Part shown: positions 11,135-19,744 of the stretch, piece by piece
How the letters are laid out: every line of letters begins with the position of its first letter
Numbering within the stretch: position 1 is the first letter of the stretch
Assembly (NCBI GenBank): GCA_024500155.1
Contig: CM044877.1
Location: 80,398,501-80,462,500, forward strand
Reading direction: 5' to 3'
DNA from: Chenopodium formosanum
Lineage: Eukaryota > Streptophyta > Magnoliopsida > Caryophyllales > Amaranthaceae
DNA length: 64,000 nt
The notes under the pieces: model-generated
What the model saw: only the letters and a program-made list of their open reading frames with translations
What the model was told of the DNA's origin: nothing
Databases searched by the model: none
Position numbers and translations under genes: made by a program

Positions 11135-11723
11135 CTAAACCATGCAAAACAACAATCAATTAATCAACCAATCAAAACAACAATCGAGTAATCAACCATT
11201 CAAAACAATAATCAATTATTCAACCATTCAAAACAACAATCAATTATTCAACCATGCAAAACAACAATCAATTAATAAACCATTCAAAACAACAATCAAT
11301 TAATAAACCATTCAAACAATAATCAATTGTGTAATATAATCACTATAACTGAAGAAATTCCAAAAACCTAACTGTAATTTAGCATCAAAAGAAAGCACAC
11401 ACTCACATAAATCAATAACATAAATTCTAACTGAAGACAATTCACAAAACATTACAGCAATCAAATATGATGAACAAACCATCTAGAATAAACTATGGAA
11501 ATCTGATCCAAAGAACAATTTTTGCAGAAGCTCTAAAGATAATTAAACCCTAATATGTAAAGATAAACCAATTTCAGAACCAAATAATCAAATTCGGAAT
11601 AATTTTCGTAATTGTATTCAAAATAGAATTGCAAATTGATCGATTGATTGAAGTAGAGCTAGAAATTGAAACAAAATAACGAAAAGAATTCAACAAATTG
11701 AAAAAGAAATCAAGAGAACTTAC
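11135..11723 (-). promoter_or_regulatory. Leader (5' UTR) intron of the polyubiquitin gene
   Basis: On the minus strand the donor is CAATC|GTAAGTTC (intron from 11723) and the acceptor is ggtttag directly before the ATG. Leader introns at this position are typical of plant polyubiquitin genes and often raise expression (established for the family). The 3' third is a minisatellite. The non-coding first exon should lie at about 11724-11800. Confidence 0.85.
11137..11330. repeat. Minisatellite, about 28-bp unit x 7, in the leader intron
   Basis: The unit aaccattcaaaacaacaatc plus aattaat(c/a) recurs about seven times with small changes (aaccatgc/aaccattc; acaacaa/acaataa), from just beyond the splice acceptor for about 190 bases. 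Confidence 0.85.
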
Positions 11724-11828
11724 GATTGAAAATTGGAAAAAAGGGTGGAGAGAGTATTGAATGTTGGATGGAGTTATTCGATCGCTTTAGATGTGAATAT
11801 ATGATGAAGTTATGGAACCTACGTTGAG

Positions 11829-11837
11829 TATTTATAG
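11829..11837 (-). promoter_or_regulatory. TATA box of the polyubiquitin promoter
   Basis: CTATAAATA on the minus strand, about 105 bases upstream of the leader-intron donor. It is the best TATA match in this region. Confidence 0.65.
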
Positions 11838-13417
11838 GGTTTGTTTTACGGCCATAAAATTAGCAAATACAAGTAGGGTTTGGAATATAGGGTTATCAAA
11901 AGCAAACACGACATTCTTATAAAAAAAAAAAAAAAAAAAAGCAAACACGACATAAACCAAACGTCTAAAGACTCCAAATTCTTAAATAACGGGTTAGTAT
12001 TAGTGTTTTGGGACCTGTTTAATTAAACGAGTTAACACAATGCACCATGACACATAATTAAATAATAATAATAAATAATATATGAAATTAAAATAATTTG
12101 AAGAAGATTCATCCACATCCCATCCACTTGGATATCTATATCCACCCATACCCGCCCCAAACTCAGTGACATGATATTGTATTGTATCACATTAATGATA
12201 ATTATATCAAACTATGTTAAAATATTTGGGACTCTTACGGTTTGGGCGGATTGAACCTTAAAGGGTATCAAGTTTCATATATTCTAAACTCTTCTTCAAG
12301 AAGGTACGGGCAGAGCGGGTATGGGTCAGGTCTAATTTAAAATCATACCCGCCATGCATTCTGTACCCATCCTCGCTCCATCACCTGCCAAACCTCCCTC
12401 CATCCCCGCCCCACTGGGGCGGGTCTCCCATTTAACCCAAGATAGAAAACATTAGAAATTTATTTTAATTATTCTTCAGCTATTTTATAATCCAAATAAA
12501 TAAGGCAAATGGATAGTTATTACTTATTAGTTACCAAAGTGCATGTTACCTCAAGATTTTAAGTTTGAAACTCCCACCTTTAAAACACTTGCTAAAAAAA
12601 TAAGTTCAAAATTAGGGTCACTCTATACTCTCTATACTATAATGAGATGGGTTCTAGCATTGCCATGTTAGTCTGTACGACTGTACTCTGTAGAATATAG
12701 TGAGCCTATCTTACTCAGCTTCTACACTTTGCATATTCTTGGATTTCTTGATAAATACTTATAGAGCATAGACTATGACACTTCATATTGAATCAAATCG
12801 TGTGGATCGGACTTCACGGAGTTCTAATACTTGCACGAATGTACCTATGTTTGACAGATTGATACGAATCAGAACAGCACAAAACGTGGGTATAAATCCC
12901 TTAAGATGATAATTCAAAATGCAATCATTTAAAAACAGATTCAATTTACAAATCATACTGAAAGTTCAATGTTTTGTAAATGGCATTGCTGGTTTTGCAG
13001 CTTTTCGTTGTGGGAATTCACAACTAAGAACCTGCATATATACATCACAGAAACATTTGACCAACTGTGGTCTATATAATCCAACAGTTAATCAAGTTCT
13101 AATTCAAATCTAAAACATGAAACATTTGTATCTTATAGTTATAGTTCATATATGACAGAAAAATGCATCAGAACAGAATATAAGAACAGTTTACCAGGTG
13201 ATTACTACAAATATAAAGCTAAATTTTCCATCAAAGCCATGAAAAGTTCATTTACTACAAGTTTATCTGTTGAAACCATAAAACAATCAAGAAAATCTAA
13301 CCAAAACGATCAGCCCAAGTAGTCAGGAGGATCTAATTCTATCTAGTTTGGCATCAGCAATGACCAAAGAATATCATAAAAATTGTGAGCAATTAGAATC
13401 ATTAATCCCCCTAATAA
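11838..13417. other. Intergenic region with upstream promoter DNA and a GC-rich repeat remnant
   Basis: AT-rich DNA. It has a poly-A run near 11921-11940 and a GC-rich segment at about 12115-12435 with motifs such as acccgccccaaac and ccccgccccactggggcggg that looks like a degenerate repeat element. The part from about 12900 to 13417 should include the 3' UTR of the next gene. No coding frame is credible. Confidence 0.45.
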
Positions 13418-14590
13418 TCATTCGTCTCCCCCTTGTTCCGTTTCCATTGGACTAATGTCATTTGGTGGTTCAGACAATTCATCTTCATCGTCTGGATTCT
13501 CCATGCTAATCTGAAACCCTGAATTTGTACAAATGTCCTGCTCCATGACTGTCGGAACATCTACTGATGAGTCTTTCAGGGAAATTGCGATTTGGGGAGG
13601 ACTAATATTTGTTTCCTGAGGCAACACAATATTATTATTAGCTTCTTCAACCGGCTTGACAGCATCCTCAGAATTCTCATAAGTGACAGCATCCTCAGAA
13701 TTCTCATTAATGACAGCATCCTCAAAATTCTCATTAGTGACAGCATCATGTTGTATCATATCCTCCTCATTTGGCAGACTCACAGTTGTTTCATCTGTCT
13801 TCTGCTTCTTCACCGGAGGCTCTGACAAGTCTTTCAGACTCTCCATTTTAGCAGAAACCTCCTCAATGATCTCGGCTGCTAGTGATAGCTTCTCCTGATC
13901 CTCCACATCAGCTAAAATCTGCTGCTGTTCCTTGTCATCTGATGCTTTCTCCTGCTGCTCCTTATCTTCTGACGCTTTCTCCTGTTGTTCCTTGTCATCT
14001 GAAGCTTTATCCTGCTGTTCTTTATCCTCTGATTGCCCCTTCTGAGTGACACTTGGGGAAGGAACCTTATCTTTCTGTTGGATTTCGATGTTTTCAGATG
14101 GATTCAAAGAAGAATTACGAGCAGGTTGTTCAGCTACCTGAGTGATGACATTCATCGAGGGGATTGGGAAATCTTTTCTCTTATGCATCTTAGTATTGGG
14201 AGCAATATCATTTTCAGGGGTAACAGGAACAATACATTCTTCCTTGAACACAACGCCTCGCAATGATACATTACTGTCCCCAACTCTGACTGAAAGGAAA
14301 TACCCTGCATCAAAGGCATACTCTAGGACTCCTGTAACCACCTGCCCTACCATCTCATCATATTCCTGATCATCATCATCATCCATATCTTCAATACTCT
14401 CTTTTCCTTTTGATGGATTGCTTGCTGTAGGTTTGAGTGTACTAGATCCCTCCCCTTGTATGCTAGAAAAGCTGGGAACTGGAGGTCTTGGAGGTGCTTG
14501 ACCCTCACCCTTCCGAGGGCGCCCCCGTCTCCTTTTTGGTTGTGCCTCTGCTGGTATAGTAACTGCTCCTTGATTCATCAGTTGGCTCAT
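13418..14590 (-). CDS. AT-hook motif protein, plant-specific family
   Basis: Single coding exon, 390 residues. The start ATG (14590) lies one base inside the second exon (acceptor gcatgtag|A), so the four codons of open frame upstream of it are intronic. Near the N-terminus an AT-hook (KRRRGRPRKG, residues 19-28) predicts binding to the minor groove of AT-rich DNA. An acidic stretch follows (DMDDDDDQEYDEM). Then comes a conserved-looking block, GQVVTGVLEYAFDAGYFL to RGVVFKEECIVPVTPEND, which resembles Arabidopsis proteins annotated as AT-hook motif-containing. The C-terminal half is low-complexity, with two internal repeat arrays (DKEQQ-type and ENSEDAV-type) and a putative nuclear signal PVKKQK. 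The likely site is the nucleus; target genes are unknown. Confidence 0.85.
   Translation of the reverse strand: MSQLMNQGAVTIPAEAQPKRRRGRPRKGEGQAPPRPPVPSFSSIQGEGSSTLKPTASNPSKGKESIEDMDDDDDQEYDEMVGQVVTGVLEYAFDAGYFLSVRVGDSNVSLRGVVFKEECIVPVTPENDIAPNTKMHKRKDFPIPSMNVITQVAEQPARNSSLNPSENIEIQQKDKVPSPSVTQKGQSEDKEQQDKASDDKEQQEKASEDKEQQEKASDDKEQQQILADVEDQEKLSLAAEIIEEVSAKMESLKDLSEPPVKKQKTDETTVSLPNEEDMIQHDAVTNENFEDAVINENSEDAVTYENSEDAVKPVEEANNNIVLPQETNISPPQIAISLKDSSVDVPTVMEQDICTNSGFQISMENPDDEDELSEPPNDISPMETEQGGDE
13657..13748 (-). repeat. 27-bp in-frame tandem repeat encoding ENSEDAV units
   Basis: Three to four copies of acagcatcctcagaattctc plus about 7 bases within the AT-hook gene. Each copy is a multiple of three and encodes (T/I)(N/Y)EN(S/F)EDAV, so copy-number change would keep the frame. 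Confidence 0.8.
13918..14037 (-). repeat. 33-bp in-frame tandem repeat encoding DKEQQ(E/D)KAS units
   Basis: Four copies of an 11-codon unit read DKEQQDKASDD, DKEQQEKASED and variants. The units are charged, Gln-rich and probably disordered or coiled. Confidence 0.8.
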
Positions 14591-14591
14591 T

Positions 14592-15837
14592 CTACATGCA
14601 CACACAAATCCAACTTCAGAGACAGCCTGATCTTTTTATTACATTCAAGCATAACATCATAATTTTAAAGTTAAGCATAAGATGTTAAAGAGAATTCAGC
14701 TCAACCTATAAAACAAAATACTATAACACAAGTTCAATCCATAAGAAAACAGAATACAGCAGATCAGTTTAAAATTTTCTCAACCATTAACTGTTATTAC
14801 ATGGCCTGGGGTGGCCCGTAGCGAAATCTTCCTTCATGTAAAGTCAGAAACTGTGAATTATTTTATGTCACAAACAAACCATATGCTAAATTACCCAAAA
14901 TTCATGTCTCATTTCTTTAAATGCAAAGAATTGGACAAGGAAGAAATGTACATTGAACTAAATATTCCATCGCATAAACCATATCTATTAAGAAAAGGCG
15001 ATAACTTTTTCCAAACATCCTAAAATTGTACTGGACACATAATGTACCTCGTAAAGAGAGAGCACAAAGCAAAGTTCACATAACATAGACATGGCATCAC
15101 TAGCACGCACATACACAACACACGTACACGAAATGCTAACAAAACAATCCTCCGTTCCACATCTCATAATCACATATAGTCACTTTGATAAGACCTCATC
15201 ATAATTTTATAAACCATAACTATTAAGAAAAGGCGATAACTTTTTCCAAACATCCTAAAATTGTATCGGACACATAATGTACCTCGTAAAGAGAGAGCAC
15301 AAAGCAAAGTTCTAGCAAAGAAAAGCTCATCTACTGATTAAAGTCTCAAAGATGCTTTTGCAGCTTTGAAAAAACAGGGGAAATGTTCAGGACAACCAAA
15401 CTTCTCAAGAAATACGCCATTTCGTATGCTCGAACTGAGTTCATCGTACTCAAACATACTAAAAAAAAACAAGATGATATTGTCTCTAATTTCACCAAAC
15501 ATCTTCAAATTAACAATCTAATCTTGACACAAAATTTCATAAAATGTGATCTTGAATTGTTATATACGATGATCATGCATGACGTTACATAACCAACAAA
15601 CTTTAATCATCATAAAATTAATCCAAACACACACAAAATAACGTTAAAATCATCATCATTTGAGTAATCTTCTAAGAAAGCAAAGATTAAAAAAAAATTA
15701 TAAAAAAAAATGCCCAAGAATTATGTCTAACGAGTTCTTTATTAATCATAGAAATTATATAATTTACTATAATTATTCAAGATCAAATCATTTTGAAGAG
15801 AAAAATAAAATAAAAAAAATAATGGGTAGTATCATAC
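14592..15837 (-). promoter_or_regulatory. Leader intron of the AT-hook gene
   Basis: The donor on the minus strand is TTTTACAG|GTATGATAC (15837) and the acceptor is catgtag (14592). The first, non-coding exon would start at 15838 and run to about 16040. The 1.25 kb intron holds a direct repeat of about 100 bp and no credible frame. Confidence 0.65.
14974..15312. repeat. Direct repeat of about 103 bp (14974-15077 and 15210-15312)
   Basis: Both copies run from ataaaccat(a/c) through aagaaaaggcgataactttt to gagagagcacaaagcaaagt, with only a few mismatches, 236 bp apart. Confidence 0.9.
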
Positions 15838-16072
15838 CTGTAAAAGTTGTCTTCTTGTTATCACTATGAAAGCTGATTTGCAGTGAAAATGATGAAAAAT
15901 CACAGTCACGAATTAAGAAGATTTGTGTGTAATGTTGCGACGCTTAAAATCTCCAAGAAAATGGTAAAGGGTTAAAGAAATAAAGAAATTTAATTTTTGT
16001 TTGATGGTGCAATTACCCAGAAAAATGAAATGGGATGAAAAAATGAAATGGGATAATTGAGTATTGAATGAA

Positions 16073-16083
16073 CATATTTATAG
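16073..16083 (-). promoter_or_regulatory. TATA box of the AT-hook gene
   Basis: CTATAAATATG on the minus strand, about 240 bases upstream of the leader-intron donor. Confidence 0.5.
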
Positions 16084-16286
16084 TTCATTGTGAAGTCTCA
16101 ATTCCTCAATAAATTGTTTCTCACCAAATGCCAAATGGGTTGGGAACAAATTGGGCTAGGGTTATTTGGTGTAAAATACCGATCTTGGCCCGAACTTGAA
16201 AAATGGATCGGATTGGATAGGAATCTATAAAATCGAATGAATAATTGTTACTTTTAAATAAAATCTTCTACATATAGATTTAGTTT

Positions 16287-17302
16287 GGAAAATTTGTTCA
16301 AAAAAACCTTTTAAAGTGACCTTTTTGTTTAGAAAAACCTTTTAAAAAATTTTTGGCCAAGAGAAACCAGTTTTAAATTTTTTTTTTTTTTTTTTTTTTT
16401 TTGTTCAAGACAGCCAAGTCTCACTTTCCGACGTTGAATGATGTTATTTCCGGCGTTGACCAGGTGTTTTATTTCCCACATGTGCATGTCACATGACTTC
16501 TAATTTTCTAATTACACCCCCTTTTTGAATCAACTATCTTTTCCCTCCAATTAAACACTTTCTCTCTTTCGATCTCCTTCTTTGTATCCTATTTTCCCTC
16601 TTTCACTGCTCTGTGTTCTCACACCATTGTTGGAGTGGAGTTAATTCAAGCAATAGAAGGTTTTACCAACAAGTTTCGACTAGAGGTAAGTGTTTAGTTT
16701 GTCCATCTTTGAGCTTTTCGATACTTGAATAGAATTTAGGGTTTTCTCCCCTTTTAAAGTTTCTCAAATATGCAACAATTATGGTTCGAGGAGGTGTTAT
16801 GAGGTGTGAGTGTGGCTTTCCTGTTGCGAAGAGGACTTCATGAACCCATGACATGCAAATTTTAAAGAAACAAATTAAAGAATCGATTTTTAAAAGAAAA
16901 CTTACTGTTTTGGGTTGGTGAAAATTCAATGCAGCTTCAATTCCTCATTGATGATGTTGTAGCCATGCCAGAGAGTTATGACTTTGTTGCTAGAGAGAAT
17001 AGAGAGAAGGAGAGTAAGATAGAGGAGTAGGAGAGAGAGTGTTTAATTAAAGGTTTAATTGGAGATAAAATAGAGAGGATTTAGGAAAAGGGGGGTGTCA
17101 TTAGGAAATGAGTAATCACGTGACACGCACATGTGGGAAAGCACGTGGTCAATGCCGGAAAAATATCTGTCAACGTCGGAAAGTGGGACTTGGCTGTCTT
17201 GAACAAAAAAATTTAAAACTGGTTTATCCTGGCCAAAAAAATTTTAAAAGGTTTTTTTGAACAAAATAGTCACTTTAAAAGGCTTTTCTGAACAAATTTT
17301 CC
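16287..17302. mobile_element. MULE-type non-autonomous element, 1016 bp, long inverted repeats
   Basis: The element begins GGAAAATTTGTTCA and ends with its inverse. The terminal inverted repeats extend about 290 bp (16287 to about 16575; about 17010 to 17302) with moderate divergence. The perfect 9-bp direct repeat ATTTAGTTT flanks it (16278-16286 and 17303-17311). Long TIRs with a 9-bp duplication define Mutator-like elements. There is no transposase, so movement would need an enzyme from elsewhere. The internal 430 bp contain a possible captured zinc-finger fragment. A shorter relative lies at 48186-48673. Confidence 0.92.
16781..16842 (+). pseudogene. Possible captured fragment of a GRF-type zinc-finger gene
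   Basis: From the ATG at 16781 the frame reads MVRGGVMRCECGFPVAKRTS, then TGA, then THD. Plant GRF zinc fingers typically begin CxCG, followed by a RTSWT-like stretch, so the TGA may replace a TGG codon. The later cysteines and the NPGRRF-like part are absent. It lies inside the MULE-type element, as gene fragments in Pack-MULEs do. The match is short, so this is tentative. Confidence 0.4.
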
Positions 17303-17311
17303 ATTTAGTTT

Positions 17312-18082
17312 TGAATTTTGTATTGTCATTTTCTCATACGTACTTTTCAAGCATTAACATGAGTTCACGAATCACAACTTCACAAGGTACTTCATATAGC
17401 TTTATAATCCTTATTTTCAATTACTTTTCTAAAAAAAAAATATATAAACCCAGATGCATGGTGTATTCGAGGTTATTTTTTTGCTCATTCAGTGACTATA
17501 TGAGTAATACCCATCAATTACGTAAAAAAAAAATGAGTAATACCCATCAAAATGAGCAATAAAAATAACTTTAGGTGCACCTTTCATCATAGTGTATATC
17601 TCTTTGTGAATTTTCTTGTTATAGTATAATTCTCTATATATTATTATATTAACATGTACGGGATATTCTTGTAATCCTGAATTCAACTCTAATGATACTA
17701 TAATCCAATTATTAGTTAACTTTCTAATATTACAATATTCACAATATTATTGTATTTCCATTTTATGCCATACGAATTATCTCAATACTCCACCTTTTTC
17801 CAAGTGAGCATGTAAAACCACGCGTGTTGGTACATTAAGCCAATCAACGTGATAAGAATATAATAAAGGAAAGAAAACTAAGCGTTCAAGTTTTGAACCC
17901 CAAATGAAACACTTTTCCTACAACTAAGGGGTTCTCACACATCCAACTTGCCACAACAGTTGTCATATTTATCATTAACTATCATTCCCGTCATTTCATA
18001 AATTTAATATTCTGTAAGGGATTTTAACCTTCGTGAAGGGTTGGTGTTAGGATAGAGCTAGGGTTTAGGGTTAAGACTTTAA
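17312..18082. other. Intergenic, AT-rich
   Basis: AT-rich DNA with a short local duplication (atgagtaatacccatcaa twice near 17499-17550). No gene or recognisable element is seen. Confidence 0.5.
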
Positions 18083-18561
18083 TCTATCTATACTTAGTTA
18101 TTAGTATTTAAAAACTATAACCAAGATACTAAGAAAGACACATGTCCCCATCCATTTTATTACACTTCTCTAACCATAGTGTCATATGTCATCTTACACT
18201 ATTAATTTTTTATTACACCATTTTTTATATTCTTTCATTAAACTTATACTTCATCTTTCATACACACTTCATCTCTCCCCTTTAATTCAACCTTTTCCTA
18301 TTCTCTCTTTAATTTCAGCCCTTCCACCTTCTATTTAAGCCTTTTCTTCGATTAAAATTACAAAAGTTTAATTTCTTTAATCATGTTTTCGATTACATAT
18401 TATACCCTATATTGACTTACTGATATTTCCTCACTTATGTCTGAATAAAATTTTTCCGATTACATATTATACCCTATAATGACTTACTAATATTTCCTCA
18501 CTTAACTCTCAATACAATTTTATATGAATAACCCGTGCTTTGCACGGGCCAGAAGGCTAGT
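18083..18561 (+). mobile_element. Helitron-like non-autonomous element, 479 bp
   Basis: The 3' end has a GC-rich hairpin (cccgtgc ttt gcacggg, 18532-18548) followed 8 bases later by the terminal CTAGT (18557-18561). This is the classic Helitron terminus (hairpin plus CTRRT) with no target duplication. The 5' limit is placed at TCTATCTATACTTAG (18083) by analogy with TC-starting Helitrons. A block of about 80 bp (from gattacatattataccctat) is tandemly duplicated inside. The 5' end is less certain than the 3' end. Confidence 0.7.
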
Positions 18562-19744
18562 TAATGTTTTATTTGTTGTACAATATGGTCTATTATTAAC
18601 TATTTCCTATGGATTTATATAAGTGCTATATTTTGGTTGTATGCATTTGTCTAGTTAGCTTTCTTTAGCTTATTGCTCTCTTATTTTTGGTGACACCTTC
18701 ATAGCAATTCAATTGCATGTCTGAGCTAGCTATAAATGGTGGCAAACTTGATTGAAGAAGATTTCACAAACTTGACATAATTGAATAACGTTTCATAAAT
18801 TTGTTATTGGATTAGGCTAGCCCGACGACAACCTAGCACAACATGAAAAGGCCCAATCCAACTTGAGCTCAACCAAAGCATGAACTAACACAATTCAATT
18901 TTGTTAGACCACATCTTTTTAGGCATAAGCCACACAACCATACCATCCTGAAAAAGGTCACTCTTCATCACTAAGCATTGAAGAAGTTGAGGATTCGAAT
19001 AAACATAGTAACACAACATAATGTGCATTCTATTTACTACCTCCGTTAATTGTTACGTGCAACTTTGGGGTATTATTTGTGAGATATAAAATATTCCAAA
19101 GTTGCACATAACATTTAACGGAGGTAGTATATGATTGTCTCTAATCTAGACCTAAATGAACTCACTTTAAGTTATCAAAAAATTATTTTAGTTGTAAAAT
19201 AAACTTAAGTTAACCTTTATTAGTTCTCATTGAATGATGTATGTTTTGTTCACCTTTATCTTCACTTATTTCAAGTGTAATAAGTTCAGTTAAGATAAGT
19301 TAATATTAGTGAATATCAGACGAATAGAACACACTCTAACCCTTATCTAAACCTATATAGCTTGAAAAAAGCAAATATAAACCGAGCCTCAAAATATAAA
19401 CCGTGATTCCAATGATACGTGGCATGCACCCATGCCTAACCTAGTACCTGAGTCTAAACTCTATAGCATCACCAACCCAACTCCACCAATGCCAATCCTT
19501 TTCACCCCATGGAACTAACCAAGGGTCAAGAATGCCCAAAAATCCAAGATGAACTAAAATTCTTGAAACCGCCATATGATCCAAGATGGTTCGTGTCATC
19601 CACGAGTCTCCCAAATTTCACAACCACAAAAAATCAAAGCATAACTACAAATTTAGAATTTCCTCCTAAATTTACTTCCACTCAAAAACATCATCTTCAT
19701 CTTCTTCTTCCATAATTATTCATTCTACAGAAAAAAATTCAATC
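18562..19744. other. SUFB upstream region
   Basis: AT-rich DNA with a Stowaway-type MITE at 19037-19127. Possible TATA elements for SUFB occur near 19372 (aaatataaacc) and 19458 (tctatagc), and a 68-codon frame lies at 19509-19715. The transcription start cannot be fixed from sequence alone. Confidence 0.4.
19037..19127. mobile_element. Stowaway-type MITE, 91 bp
   Basis: The ends ctacctccgttaa and ttaacggaggtag are perfect inverted repeats flanked by TA (19035-19036 and 19128-19129). The arms pair along most of the length (gtgcaactttgg with ccaaagttgcac). Confidence 0.85.

Noticed and set aside
13592..14369. Several frames opposite the AT-hook gene
   Set aside because: They are shadows of the coding repeats on the other strand, with no independent start signals.
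16663..16929. 88-codon minus-strand frame in the MULE-type element
   Set aside because: It overlaps the zinc-finger-like fragment on the other strand. It could be a passenger ORF but shows no motif of its own.
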